64,000 bases of DNA from Rallus limicola (GCA_022605955.1 JAKCOZ010000309.1:124001-188000); one strand, 5' to 3'. Positions 1-12,090 are shown, counted from the first letter of the stretch. The notes: generated by a model from the letters alone, not told the origin. A program made the numbers and translations.

Positions 1-828
1 TGTCACTTTGGCTCTCAGCCTTTTCCTTTGCCTGGAAAGAGGGAACATGCCTGGAACCTCCTACGGTGCTTTTCTCGGCCCTAGCAGACTGCAGTTCAAA
101 ACATGCTAAACGTCCAGCAATAACTCCCAAAGTAAAGAAGCTAGGCATGAAAGGCATAGCTTGTCTGAAACCTCCTAACATGACACACAAGCAGACCCTG
201 TCACTTTGGCTCTCAGCCTTTTCCTTTGCCTGGAAAGAGGGAACATGCCTGGAACCTCCTACGGTGCTTTTCTCGGCCCTAGCAGACTGCAGTTCAAAAC
301 ATGCTAAACGTCCAGCAATAACTCCCAAAGTAAAGAAGCTAGGCATGAAAGGCATAGCTTGTCTGAAACCTCCTAACAGGACACACAAGCAGACCCTGTC
401 ACTTTGGCTCTCAGCCTTTTCCTTTGCCTGGAAAGAAGGAACATACCTGCTCCCTATAAAAGTGCTTTTCTCGGCCCTAGCAGACTGCAGTTCAAAACAT
501 GCTAAACGTCCAGCAATAACTCCCAAAGTAAAGAAGCTAGGACTGAAAGGCATAGCTTGTCTGAAACCTCCTAACAGGACACACAAGCAGACCCTGTCAC
601 TTTGGCTCTCAGCCTTTTCCTTTGCCTGGAAAGAGGGAACATGCCTGGAACCTCCTACGGTGCTTTTCTCGGCCCTAGCAGACTGCAGTTCAAAACATGC
701 TAAACGTCCAGCAATAACTCCCAAAGTAAAGAAGCTAGGCATGAAAGGCATAGCTTGTCTGAAACCTCCTAACATGACACACAAGCAGACCCTGTCACTT
801 TGGCTCTCAGCCTTTTCCTTTGCCTGGA
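1..828 (+). repeat. 3-monomer (594-bp) repeat at the left edge
   Basis: A monomer with the rare AACATGACAC variant (instead of AACAGGACAC) occurs at about 178 and again at about 772, three monomers apart. The stretches 1-234 and 595-828 match in the variants I checked. Between them lie a TATAAAAG-bearing type B monomer and an AGGACTG type A monomer. The repeat stops at the 2-bp deletion near 830. Only part of a second copy is visible, so this may be the end of a larger HOR outside the window. Confidence 0.7.
455..462 (+). other. TATAAAAG cassette variant (first of eleven)
   Basis: In eleven type B cassettes the ending CTCCTACAGTG is replaced by CTATAAAAGTG, which matches the TATA-box consensus. 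Sites are 455, 4215, 7383, 15699, 16095, 23223, 27579, 30153 (TATAAAAA), 32727, 38863 and 45991. The form CTTCTAAAGTG (about 1048, 19669, 42425) looks like an intermediate. Most are copies carried by duplicated blocks. A chance origin is likely; nothing else in the monomer indicates a promoter. Confidence 0.6.
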
Positions 829-836
829 AAGGGAAC
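826..836. other. 2-bp deletion in a monomer (phase shift)
   Basis: The sequence reads TGGAAAGGGAAC where neighbours have TGGAAAGAGGGAAC, so two bases are missing. It is the only 2-bp indel in the window and moves the 198-bp phase by -2. It also breaks the open frames of both strands. Confidence 0.95.
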
Positions 837-855
837 ATGCCTGGAACCTCCTACG

Positions 856-1053
856 GTGCTTTTCTCGGCCCTAGCAGACTGCAGTTCAAAACATGCTAAA
901 CGTCCAGCAATAACTCCCAAAGTAAAGAAGCTAGGCATGAAAGGCATAGCTTGTCTGAAACCTCCTAACAGGACACACAAGCAGACCCTGTCACTTTGGC
1001 TCTCAGCCTTTTCCTTTGCCTGGAAAGAAGGAACATACCTGCTACCTTCTAAA
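856..1053 (+). repeat. Representative monomer with type B tail (GAAGGAACATACC cassette)
   Basis: This monomer, in GTGC phase, shows the order of landmarks found in every copy: the GTGCTTTTCTCGG box, the PstI-containing GACTGCAGTTC, AAACGTCCAGCAATAACTCCC, the AGGCATG/AGGACTG switch (here AGGCATG), TTGTCTGAAACCTCC, a near-invariant stretch from AGGACACACAAG to TTTTCCTTTGCCTGG, then the variable cassette. The cassette here is type B but ends CTTCTAAAGTG instead of CTCCTACAGTG. That rare ending recurs at about 19.66 kb and 42.42 kb. Direct repeats lie inside the monomer (AGGCAT twice, 11 bp apart; GCCTGGAA twice, about 20 bp apart). I do not see it resolving into shorter ancestral units. Confidence 0.9.
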
Positions 1054-2031
1054 GTGCTTTTCTCGGCCCTAGCAGACTGCAGTTCAAAACATGCTAAACG
1101 TCCAGCAATAACTCCCAAAGTAAAGAAGCTAGGCATGAAAGGCATAGCTTGTCTGAAACCTCCTAACAGGACACACAAGCAGACTCTGTCACTTTGGCTC
1201 TCAGCCTTTTCCTTTGCCTGGAAAGAGGGAACATGCCTGGAACCTCCTACGGTGCTTTTCTCGGCCCTAGCAGACTGCAGTTCAAAACTTGCTAAACGTC
1301 CAGCAATAACTCCCAAAGTAAAGAAGCTAGGCATGAAAGGCATAGCTTGTCTGAAACCTCCTAACAGGACACACAAGCAGACCCTGTCACTTTGGCTCTC
1401 AGCCTTTTCCTTTGCATGGAAAGAGGGAACATACCTGCTACCTCCTACGGTGCTTTTCTCGGCCCTAGCAGACTGCAGTTCAAAACATGCTAAACGTCCA
1501 GCAATAACTCCCAAAGTAAAGAAGCTAGGACTGAAAGGCATAGCTTGTCTGAAACCTCCTAACAGGACACACAAGCAGACCCTGTCACTTTGGCTCTCAG
1601 CCTTTTCCTTTGCCTGGAAAGAGGGAACATGCCTGGAAGCTCCTACGGTGCTTTTCTCGGCCCTAGCAGACTGCAGTTCAAAACATGCTAAACGTCCAGC
1701 AATAACTCCCAAAGTAAAGAAGCTAGGCATGAAAGGCATAGCTTGTCTGAAACCTCCTAACAGGACACACAAGCAGACCCTGTCACTTTGGCTCTCAGCC
1801 TTTTCCTTTGCCTGGAAAGAAGGAACATACCTGCTACCTCCTACGGTGCTTTTCTCGGCCCTAGCAGACTGCAGTTCAAAACATGCTAAACGTCCAGCAA
1901 TAACTCCCAAAGTAAAGAAGCTAGGCATGAAAGGCATAGCTTGTCTGAAACCTTATAACAGGACACACAAGCAGACCCTGTCACTTTGGCTCTCAGCCTT
2001 TTCCTTTGCCTGGAAAGAGGGAACATGCCTG

Positions 2032-2229
2032 GAACCTCCTACGGTGCTTTTCTCGGCCCTAGCAGACTGCAGTTCAAAACATGCTAAACGTCCAGCAATA
2101 ACTCCCAAAGTAAAGAAGCTAGGCATGAAAGGCATAGCTTGTCTGAAACCTCCTAACAGGACACACAAGCAGACCCTGTCACTTTGGCTCTCAGCCTTTT
2201 CCTTTGCCTGGAAAGAGGGAACATGCCTG
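2032..2229 (+). repeat. Representative type A monomer stretch (GAGGGAACATGCC cassette)
   Basis: This 198-bp stretch spans from one type A cassette tail to the next, with consensus body AGGCATG. Type A differs from type B at about five positions inside 30 bp: GAG/GAA, ATG/ATA, GGAA/GCTA and ACGG/ACAG. Sub-variants of A end GGAACCTCC (commonest), GGAAGCTCC, GGAATCTCC or GGAATCTCA. These endings serve as barcodes for following duplicated blocks along the array. Confidence 0.88.
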
Positions 2230-3835
2230 GAACCTCCTACGGTGCTTTTCTCGGCCCTAGCAGACTGCAGTTCAAAACATGCTAAACGTCCAGCAATAAC
2301 TCCCAAAGTAAAGAAGCTAGGACTGAAAGGCATAGCTTGTCTGAAACCTCCTAACAGGACACACAAGCAGACCCTGTCACTTTGGCTCTCAGCCTTTTCC
2401 TTTGCCTGGAAAGAAGGAACATACCTGCTACCTCCTACAGTGCTTTTCTCGGCCCTAGCAGACTGCAGTTCAAAACATGCTAAACGTCCAGCAATAACTC
2501 CCAAAGTAAAGAAGCTAGGACTGAAAGGCATAGCTTGTCTGAAACCTCCTAACAGGACACACAAGCAGACCCTGTCACTTTGGCTCTCAGCCTTTTCCTT
2601 TGCCTGGAAAGAGGGAACATGCCTGGAACCTCCTACGGTGCTTTTCTCGGCCCTAGCAGACTGCAGTTCAAAACATGCTAAACGTCCAGCAATAACTCCC
2701 AAAGTAAAGAAGCTAGGCATGAAAGGCATAGCTTGTCTGAAACCTCCTAACAGGACACACAAGCAGACCCTGTCACTTTGGCTCTCAGCCTTTTCCTTTG
2801 CCTGGAAAGAGGGAACATGCCTGGAAGCTCCTACGGTGCTTTTCTCGGCCCTAGCAGACTGCAGTTCAAAACATGCTAAACGTCCAGCAATAACTCCCAA
2901 AGTAAAGAAGCTAGGCATGAAAGGCATAGCTTGTCTGAAACCTCCTAACAGGACACACAAGCAGACCCTGTCACTTTGGCTCTCAGCCTTTTCCTTTGCC
3001 TGGAAAGAGGGAACATACCTGCTACCTCCTACAGTGCTTTTCTCGGCCCTAGCAGACTGCAGTTCAAAACACGCTAAACGTCCAGCAATAACTCCCAAAG
3101 TAAATAAGCTAGGCATGAAAGGCATAGCTTGTCTGAAACCTCCTAACAGGACACACAAGCAGACCCTGTCACTTTGGCTCTCAGCCTTTTCCTTTGCCTG
3201 GAAAGAGGGAACATGCCTGGAACCTCCTACGGTGCTTTTCTCGGCCCTAGCAGACTGCAGTTCAAAACATGCTAAACGTCCAGCAATAACTCCCAAAGTA
3301 AAGAAGCTAGGCATGAAAGGCATAGCTTGTCTGAAACCTCCTAACAGGACACACAAGCAGACCCTGTCACTTTGGCTCTCAGCCTTTTCCTTTGCCTGGA
3401 AAGAGGGAACATGCCTGGAACCTCCTACGGTGCTTTTCTCGGCCCTAGCAGACTGCAGTTCAAAACTTGCTAAACGTCCAGCAATAACTCCCAAAGTAAA
3501 GAAGCTAGGACTGAAAGGCATAGCTTGTCTGAAACCTCCTAACAGGACACACAAGCAGACCCTGTCACTTTGGCTCTCAGCCTTTTCCTTTGCCTGGAAA
3601 GAGGGAACATGCCTGGAATCTCCTACGGTGCTTTTCTCGGCCCTAGCAGACTGCAGTTCAAAACATGCTAAACGTCCAGCAATAACTCCCAAAGTAAAGA
3701 AGCTAGGACTGAAAGGCATAGCTTGTCTGAAACCTCCTAACAGGACACACAAGCAGACCCTGTCACTTTGGCTCTCAGCCTTTTCCTTTGCCTGGAAAGA
3801 GGGAACATGCCTGGAAGCTCCTACGGTGCTTTTGT

Positions 3836-6800
3836 CGGCCCTAGCAGACTGCAGTTCAAAACATGCTAAACGTCCAGCAATAACTCCCAAAGTAAAGAAG
3901 CTAGGACTGAAAGGCATAGCTTGTCTGAAACCTCCTAACAGGACACACAAGCAGACCCTGTCACTTTGGCTCTCAGCCTTTTCCTTTGCCTGGAAAGAAG
4001 GAACATACCTGCTACCTCCTACAGTGCTTTTCTCGGCCCTAGCAGACTGCAGTTCAAAACATGCTAAACGTCCAGCAATAACTCCCAAAGTAAAGAAGCT
4101 AGGCATGAAAGGCATAGCTTGTCTGAAACCTCCTAACAGGACACACAAGCAGACCCTGTCACTTTGGCTCTCAGCCTTTTCCTTTGCCTGGAAAGAAGGA
4201 ACATACCTGCTACCTATAAAAGTGCTTTTCTCGGCCCTAGCAGACTGCAGTTCAAAACATGCTAAACGTCCAGCAATAACTGCTAAAGTAAAGAAGCTAG
4301 GCATGAAAGGCATAGCTTGTCTGAAACCTCCTAACAGGACACACAAGCAGACCCTGTCACTTTGGCTCTCAGCCTTTTCCTTTGCCTGGAAAGAGGGGAC
4401 ATGCCTGGAACCTCCTACGGTGCTTTTCTCGGCCCTAGCAGACTGCAGTTCAAAACTTGCTAAACGTCCAGCAATAACTCCCAAAGTAAAGAAGCTAGGA
4501 CTGAAAGGCATAGCTTGTCTGAAACCTCCTAACAGGACACACAAGCAGACCCTGTCACTTTGGCTCTCAGCCTTTTCCTTTGCATGGAAAGAGGGAACAT
4601 GCCTGGAACCTCCTACGGTGCTTTTCTCGGCCCTAGCAGACTGCAGTTCAAAACATGCTAAACGTCCAGCAATAACTCCCAAAGTAAAGAAGCTAGGCAT
4701 GAAAGGCATAGCTTGTCTGAAACCTTATAACAGGACACACAAGCAGACCCTGTCACTTTGGCTCTCAGCCTTTTCCTTTGCCTGGAAAGAGGGAACATGC
4801 CTGGAACCTCCTACGGTGCTTTTCTCGGCCCTAGCAGACTGCAGTTCAAAACATGCTAAACGTCCAGCAATAACTCCCAAAGTAAAGAAGCTAGGCATGA
4901 AAGGCATAGCTTGTCTGAAACCTCCTAACAGGACACACAAGCAGACCCTGTCACTTTGGCTCTCAGCCTTTTCCTTTGCCTGGAAAGAGGGAACATGCCT
5001 GGAAGCTCCTACGGTGCTTTTCTCGGCCCTAGCAGACTGCAGTTCAAAACATGCTAAACGTCCAGCAATAACTCCCAAAGTAAAGAAGCTAGGACTGAAA
5101 GGCATAGCTTGTCTGAAACCTCCTAACAGGACACACAAGCAGACCCTGTCACTTTGGCTCTCAGCCTTTTCCTTTGCCTGGAAAGAAGGAACATACCTGC
5201 TACCTCCTACAGTGCTTTTCTCGGCCCTAGCAGACTGCAGTTCAAAACATGCTAAACGTCCAGCAATAACTCCCAAAGTAAAGAAGCTAGGACTGAAAGG
5301 CATAGCTTGTCTGAAACCTCCTAACAGGACACACAAGCAGACCCTGTCACTTTGGCTCTCAGCCTTTTCCTTTGCCTGGAAAGAGGGAACATGCCTGGAA
5401 GCTCCTACGGTGCTTTTCTCGGCCCTAGCAGACTGCAGTTCAAAACATGCTAAACGTCCAGCAATAACTCCCAAAGTAAAGAAGCTAGGCATGAAAGGCA
5501 TAGCTTGTCTGAAACCTCCTAACAGGACACACAAGCAGACCCTGTCACTTTGGCTCTCAGCCTTTTCCTTTGCCTGGAAAGAGGGAACATACCTGCTACC
5601 TCCTACAGTGCTTTTCTCGGCCCTAGCAGACTGCAGTTCAAAACACGCTAAACGTCCAGCAATAACTCCCAAAGTTAATAAGCTAGGCATGAAAGGCATA
5701 GCTTGTCTGAAACCTCCTAACAGGACACACAAGCAGACCCTGTCACTTTGGCTCTCAGCCTTTTCCTTTGCCTGGAAAGAAGGAACATACCTGCTACCTC
5801 CTACAGTGCTTTTCTCGGCCCTAGCAGACTGCAGTTCAAAACATGCTAAACGTCCAGCAATAACTCCCCAAGTAAAGAAGCTAGGACTGAAAGGCATAGC
5901 TTGTCTGAAACCTCCTAACAGGACACACAAGCAGACCCTGTCACTTTGGCTCTCAGCCTTTTCCTTTGCCTGGAAAGAGGGAACATGCCTGGAACCTCCT
6001 ACGGTGCTTTTCTCGGCCCTAGCAGACTGCAGTTCAAAACATGCTAAACGTCCAGCAATAACTCCCAAAGTAAAGAAGCTAGGCATGAAAGGCATAGCTT
6101 GTCTGAAACCTCCTAACAGGACACACAAGCAGACCCTGTCACTTTGGCTCTCAGCCTTTTCCTTTGCCTGGAAAGAGGGAACATGCCTGGAATCTCCTAC
6201 GGTGCTTTTCTCGGCCCTAGCAGACTGCAGTTCAAAACATGCTAAACGTCCAGCAATAACTCCCAAAGTAAAGAAGCTAGGACTGAACGGCATAGCTTGT
6301 CTGAAACCTCCTAACAGGACACACAAGCAGACCCTGTCACTTTGGCTCTCAGCCTTTTCCTTTGCCTGGATAGAGGGAACATGCCTGGAACCTCCTACGG
6401 TGCTTTTCTCGGCCCTAGCAGACTGCAGTTCAAAACATGCTAAACGTCCAGCAATAACTCCCAAAGTAAAGAAGCTAGGCATGAAAGGCATAGCTTGTCT
6501 GAAACCTCCTAACAGGACACACAAGCAGACCCTGTCACTTTGGCTCTCAGCCTTTTCCTTTGCCTGGAAAGAAGGAACATACCTGCTACCTCCTACAGTG
6601 CTTTTCTCGGCCCTAGCAGACTGCAGTTCAAAACATGCTAAACGTCCAGCAATAACTCCCAAAGTAAAGAAGCTAGGCATGAAAGGCATAGCTTGTCTGA
6701 AACCTCCTAACAGGACACACAAGCAGACCCTGTCACTTTGGCTCTCAGCCTTTTCCTTTGCCTGGAAAGAGGGAACATGCCTGGAAGCTCCTACGGTGCT

Positions 6801-7003
6801 TTTCTCGGCCCTAGCAGACTGCAGTTCAAAACATGCAAAACGTCCAGCAATAACTCCCAAAGTAAAGAAGCTAGGACTGAAAGGCATAGCTTGTCTGAAA
6901 CCTCCTAACAGGACACACAAGCAGACCCTGTCACTTTGGCTCTCAGCCTTTTCCTTTGCCTGGAAAGAGGGAACATGCCTGGAACCTCCTACGGTGCTTT
7001 TCT
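3836..7003 (+). repeat. 16-monomer HOR (3168 bp), copy 1
   Basis: Sixteen successive monomers with distinctive variants recur in the same order exactly 3168 bp downstream. Shared markers are TATAAAAG (4215), AACTGCTAAAG, GAGGGGAC (4393), AACTTGC, TTTGCATGG (4583), CCTTATAAC (about 4724), GTTAATAAG (5675), TCCCCAAG (5866), GGAATCTCC, CTGAACGG, GGATAGAGG (6370) and CATGCAAAACG (6834). The left limit is set by TTTTGTCGG at about 3835, which copy 2 does not share. I found no differing marker between copies 1 and 2, which suggests recent duplication, although I could not run a full alignment. Confidence 0.9.
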
Positions 7004-10000
7004 CGGCCCTAGCAGACTGCAGTTCAAAACATGCTAAACGTCCAGCAATAACTCCCAAAGTAAAGAAGCTAGGACTGAAAGGCATAGCTTGTCTGAAACC
7101 TCCTAACAGGACACACAAGCAGACCCTGTCACTTTGGCTCTCAGCCTTTTCCTTTGCCTGGAAAGAAGGAACATACCTGCTACCTCCTACAGTGCTTTTC
7201 TCGGCCCTAGCAGACTGCAGTTCAAAACATGCTAAACGTCCAGCAATAACTCCCAAAGTAAAGAAGCTAGGCATGAAAGGCATAGCTTGTCTGAAACCTC
7301 CTAACAGGACACACAAGCAGACCCTGTCACTTTGGCTCTCAGCCTTTTCCTTTGCCTGGAAAGAAGGAACATACCTGCTACCTATAAAAGTGCTTTTCTC
7401 GGCCCTAGCAGACTGCAGTTCAAAACATGCTAAACGTCCAGCAATAACTGCTAAAGTAAAGAAGCTAGGCATGAAAGGCATAGCTTGTCTGAAACCTCCT
7501 AACAGGACACACAAGCAGACCCTGTCACTTTGGCTCTCAGCCTTTTCCTTTGCCTGGAAAGAGGGGACATGCCTGGAACCTCCTACGGTGCTTTTCTCGG
7601 CCCTAGCAGACTGCAGTTCAAAACTTGCTAAACGTCCAGCAATAACTCCCAAAGTAAAGAAGCTAGGACTGAAAGGCATAGCTTGTCTGAAACCTCCTAA
7701 CAGGACACACAAGCAGACCCTGTCACTTTGGCTCTCAGCCTTTTCCTTTGCATGGAAAGAGGGAACATGCCTGGAACCTCCTACGGTGCTTTTCTCGGCC
7801 CTAGCAGACTGCAGTTCAAAACATGCTAAACGTCCAGCAATAACTCCCAAAGTAAAGAAGCTAGGCATGAAAGGCATAGCTTGTCTGAAACCTTATAACA
7901 GGACACACAAGCAGACCCTGTCACTTTGGCTCTCAGCCTTTTCCTTTGCCTGGAAAGAGGGAACATGCCTGGAACCTCCTACGGTGCTTTTCTCGGCCCT
8001 AGCAGACTGCAGTTCAAAACATGCTAAACGTCCAGCAATAACTCCCAAAGTAAAGAAGCTAGGCATGAAAGGCATAGCTTGTCTGAAACCTCCTAACAGG
8101 ACACACAAGCAGACCCTGTCACTTTGGCTCTCAGCCTTTTCCTTTGCCTGGAAAGAGGGAACATGCCTGGAAGCTCCTACGGTGCTTTTCTCGGCCCTAG
8201 CAGACTGCAGTTCAAAACATGCTAAACGTCCAGCAATAACTCCCAAAGTAAAGAAGCTAGGACTGAAAGGCATAGCTTGTCTGAAACCTCCTAACAGGAC
8301 ACACAAGCAGACCCTGTCACTTTGGCTCTCAGCCTTTTCCTTTGCCTGGAAAGAAGGAACATACCTGCTACCTCCTACAGTGCTTTTCTCGGCCCTAGCA
8401 GACTGCAGTTCAAAACATGCTAAACGTCCAGCAATAACTCCCAAAGTAAAGAAGCTAGGACTGAAAGGCATAGCTTGTCTGAAACCTCCTAACAGGACAC
8501 ACAAGCAGACCCTGTCACTTTGGCTCTCAGCCTTTTCCTTTGCCTGGAAAGAGGGAACATGCCTGGAAGCTCCTACGGTGCTTTTCTCGGCCCTAGCAGA
8601 CTGCAGTTCAAAACATGCTAAACGTCCAGCAATAACTCCCAAAGTAAAGAAGCTAGGCATGAAAGGCATAGCTTGTCTGAAACCTCCTAACAGGACACAC
8701 AAGCAGACCCTGTCACTTTGGCTCTCAGCCTTTTCCTTTGCCTGGAAAGAGGGAACATACCTGCTACCTCCTACAGTGCTTTTCTCGGCCCTAGCAGACT
8801 GCAGTTCAAAACACGCTAAACGTCCAGCAATAACTCCCAAAGTTAATAAGCTAGGCATGAAAGGCATAGCTTGTCTGAAACCTCCTAACAGGACACACAA
8901 GCAGACCCTGTCACTTTGGCTCTCAGCCTTTTCCTTTGCCTGGAAAGAAGGAACATACCTGCTACCTCCTACAGTGCTTTTCTCGGCCCTAGCAGACTGC
9001 AGTTCAAAACATGCTAAACGTCCAGCAATAACTCCCCAAGTAAAGAAGCTAGGACTGAAAGGCATAGCTTGTCTGAAACCTCCTAACAGGACACACAAGC
9101 AGACCCTGTCACTTTGGCTCTCAGCCTTTTCCTTTGCCTGGAAAGAGGGAACATGCCTGGAACCTCCTACGGTGCTTTTCTCGGCCCTAGCAGACTGCAG
9201 TTCAAAACATGCTAAACGTCCAGCAATAACTCCCAAAGTAAAGAAGCTAGGCATGAAAGGCATAGCTTGTCTGAAACCTCCTAACAGGACACACAAGCAG
9301 ACCCTGTCACTTTGGCTCTCAGCCTTTTCCTTTGCCTGGAAAGAGGGAACATGCCTGGAATCTCCTACGGTGCTTTTCTCGGCCCTAGCAGACTGCAGTT
9401 CAAAACATGCTAAACGTCCAGCAATAACTCCCAAAGTAAAGAAGCTAGGACTGAACGGCATAGCTTGTCTGAAACCTCCTAACAGGACACACAAGCAGAC
9501 CCTGTCACTTTGGCTCTCAGCCTTTTCCTTTGCCTGGATAGAGGGAACATGCCTGGAACCTCCTACGGTGCTTTTCTCGGCCCTAGCAGACTGCAGTTCA
9601 AAACATGCTAAACGTCCAGCAATAACTCCCAAAGTAAAGAAGCTAGGCATGAAAGGCATAGCTTGTCTGAAACCTCCTAACAGGACACACAAGCAGACCC
9701 TGTCACTTTGGCTCTCAGCCTTTTCCTTTGCCTGGAAAGAAGGAACATACCTGCTACCTCCTACAGTGCTTTTCTCGGCCCTAGCAGACTGCAGTTCAAA
9801 ACATGCTAAACGTCCAGCAATAACTCCCAAAGTAAAGAAGCTAGGCATGAAAGGCATAGCTTGTCTGAAACCTCCTAACAGGACACACAAGCAGACCCTG
9901 TCACTTTGGCTCTCAGCCTTTTCCTTTGCCTGGAAAGAGGGAACATGCCTGGAAGCTCCTACGGTGCTTTTCTCGGCCCTAGCAGACTGCAGTTCAAAAC

Positions 10001-10240
10001 ATGCAAAACGTCCAGCAATAACTCCCAAAGTAAAGAAGCTAGGACTGAAAGGCATAGCTTGTCTGAAACCTCCTAACAGGACACACAAGCAGACCCTGTC
10101 ACTTTGGCTCTCAGCCTTTTCCTTTGCCTGGAAAGAGGGAACATGCCTGGAACCTCCTACGGTGCTTTTCTCGGCCCTAGCAGACTGCAGTTCAAAACAT
10201 GCTAAACGTCCAGCAATAACTCCCAAAGTAAAGAAGCTAG
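7004..10240 (+). repeat. 16-monomer HOR (3168 bp), copy 2
   Basis: This is the tandem partner of the block at 3836. The same markers appear at +3168 (TATAAAAG 7383, GAGGGGAC near 7561, GTTAATAAG near 8843, TCCCCAAG near 9034, GGATAGAGG near 9538, CATGCAAAACG near 10002). Matching runs slightly into a further repeat and ends at about 10240, where AGGCATG replaces the AGGACTG expected from copy 1. The next monomer begins the CTGTACAAAAC haplotype described at 10360. Confidence 0.9.
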
Positions 10241-10340
10241 GCATGAAAGGCATAGCTTGTCTGAAACCTCCTAACAGGACACACAAGCAGACCCTGTCAC
10301 TTTGGCTCTCAGCCTTTTCCTTTGCCTGGAAAGAAGGAAC

Positions 10341-10348
10341 ATAACTGC
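10341..10348 (+). other. ATAACTGC cassette variant (stop in the open + frame)
   Basis: The type B cassette reads ACATAACTGC instead of ACATACCTGC, which puts TAA into the otherwise open plus-strand frame. The same variant recurs near 12123, 13113, 14103, 19053, 21429 and 29349, and as ATAAATGC near 15291 and 22419. Its copies spread with the blocks in which they sit, as expected if the open frame has no coding role. Confidence 0.9.
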
Positions 10349-10359
10349 TACCTCCTACA

Positions 10360-10557
10360 GTGCTTTTCTCGGCCCTAGCAGACTGCTGTACAAAACATGC
10401 AAAACGTCCAGCAATAACTCCCAAAGTAAAGAAGCTAGGCATGAAAGGCATAGCTTGTCTGAAACCTCCTAACAGGACACACAAGCAGACCCTGTCACTT
10501 TGGCTCTCAGCCTTTTCCTTTGCCTGGAAAGAGGGAACATGCCTGGAACCTCCTACG
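10360..10557 (+). repeat. CTGTACAAAAC variant monomer (first of ten)
   Basis: This monomer has GACTGCTGTACAAAAC followed by CATGCAAAACG in place of GACTGCAGTTCAAAAC and CATGCTAAACG. Three changes remove the PstI site and create GTAC (an RsaI site). I count ten such monomers, starting at 10360, 12142, 13132, 14122, 19072, 21448, 22438, 25408, 26794 and 29368, and none elsewhere. Each follows a type B cassette ending ACAGTG. In eight the preceding cassette carries ATAACTGC (or ATAAATGC before 22438); the exceptions, before 25408 and 26794, keep ATACCTGC. The CATGCAAAACG change alone also occurs near 6834, 10002 and 18714. Confidence 0.92.
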
Positions 10558-11159
10558 GTGCTTTTCTCGGCCCTAGCAGACTGCAGTTCAAAACATGCTA
10601 AACGTCCAGCAATAACTCCCAAAGTAAAGAAGCTAGGCATGAAAGGCATAGCTTGTCTGAAACCTCCTAACAGGACACACAAGCAGACCCTGTCACTTTG
10701 GCTCTCAGCCTTTTCCTTTGCCTGGAAAGAGGGAACATGCTTGGAAGCTCCTACGGTGCTTTTCTCGGCCCTAGCAGACTGCAGTTCAAAACATGCTAAA
10801 CGTCCAGCAATAACTCCCAAAGTAAAGAAGCTAGGACTGAAAGGCATAGCTTGTCTGAAACCTCCTAACAGGACACACAAGCAGACCCTGTCACTTTGGC
10901 TCTCAGCCTTTTCCTTTGCCTGGAAAGAGGGAACATGCCTGGAACCTCCTACGGTGCTTTTCTCGGCCCTAGCAGACTGCAGTTCAAAACATGCTAAACG
11001 TCCAGCAATAACTCCCAAAGTAAAGAAGCTAGGCATGAAAGGCATAGCTTGTCTGAAACCTCCTAACAGGACACACAAGCAGACCCTGTCACTTTGGCTC
11101 TCAGCCTTTTCCTTTGCCTGGAAAGAGGGAACATGCCTGGAACCTCCTACGGTGCTTTT

Positions 11160-11163
11160 CTAG
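11160..11163 (+). other. TTCTAGGCC variant (private stop in + frame)
   Basis: The box TTCTCGGCC reads TTCTAGGCC here, giving an in-frame TAG. The paralogous monomer at 20062, within a block shared with this region, has the normal sequence, so the change came after that duplication. Confidence 0.85.
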
Positions 11164-12090
11164 GCCCTAGCAGACTGCAGTTCAAAACATGCTAAACGTC
11201 CAGCAATAACTCCCAAAGTAAAGAAGCTAGGACTGAAAGGCATAGCTTGTCTGAAACCTCCTAACAGGACACACAAGCAGACCCTGTCACTTTGGCTCTC
11301 AGCCTTTTCCTTTGCCTGGAAAGAGGGAACATGCCTGGAACCTCCTACGGTGCTTTTCTCGGCCCTAGCAGACTGCAGTTCAAAACTTGCTAAACGTCCA
11401 GCAATAACTCCCAAAGTAAAGAAGCTAGGACTGAAAGGCATAGCTTGTCTGAAACCTCCTAACAGGACACACAAGCAGACCCTGTCACTTTGGCTCTCAG
11501 CCTTTTCCTTTGCCTGGAAAGAGGGAACATGCCTGGAATCTCATACGGTGCTTTTCTCGGCCCTAGCAGACTGCAGTTCAAAACATGCTAAACGTCCAGC
11601 AATAACTCCCAAAGTAAAGAAGTTAGGACTGAACGGCATAGCTTGTCTGAAACCTCCTAACAGGACACACAAGCAGACCCTGTCACTTTGGCTCTCAGCC
11701 TTTTCCTTTGCCTGGATAGAGGGAACATGCCTGGAAGCTCCTACGGTGCTTTTCTCGGCCCTAGAAGACTGCAGTTCAAAACATGCTAAACGTCCAGCAA
11801 TAACTCCCAAAGTAAAGAAGCTAGGCATGAAAGGCATAGCTTGTCTGAAACCTCCTAACAGGACACACAAGCAGACCCTGTCACTTTGGCTCTCAGCCTT
11901 TTCCTTTGCCTGGAAAGAAGGAACATACCTGCTACCTCCTACAGTGCTTTTCTCGGCCCTAGCAGACTGCAGTTCAAAACATGCTAAACGTCCAGCAATA
12001 ACTCCCAAAGTAAAGAAGCTAGGACTGAAAGGCATAGCTTGTCTGAAACCTCCTAACAGGACACACAAGCAGACCCTGTCACTTTGGCTC
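11164..12090 (+). repeat. Duplicated block shared with 20074-21000
   Basis: This run of about 4.7 monomers carries AACTTGC, GGAATCTCATACGG (11541), AAGTTAGGACTGAACGG, GGATAGAGG and CTAGAAGACTGC in order. The same combination occurs 8910 bp (45 monomers) downstream, with TCATACGG at 20451. The partner of the preceding segment lies 44 monomers away, so one monomer was gained or lost between the two copies. TCATACGG also makes a stop in the open minus-strand frame. Confidence 0.87.

Noticed and set aside
16..38. Resemblance of TTTTCCTTTGCCTGG to the pJ-alpha motif of alpha satellite
   Set aside because: Only the pyrimidine start agrees; the CACC-RTAG part is absent. The monomer is 198 bp, not 171 bp.
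7..100. tRNA-like A box (TTGGCTCTCAG) and B box (CAGTTCAAAAC), hinting at a tRNA-derived SINE or RNA polymerase III gene
   Set aside because: The matches are partial, the B box lacks the GGTTCGA core, and no cloverleaf or T-run terminator is placed correctly. Chance similarity is the simpler view.
820..10344. Plus-strand open frame of 3174 codons made of a 66-residue repeat (and the one at 38219-51709)
   Set aside because: The repeat encodes no family I recognise, the opposite strand is equally open, substitutions fall without codon preference, and in-frame stops and frameshifts are spread by duplication. No start context, intron or flanking gene supports it.
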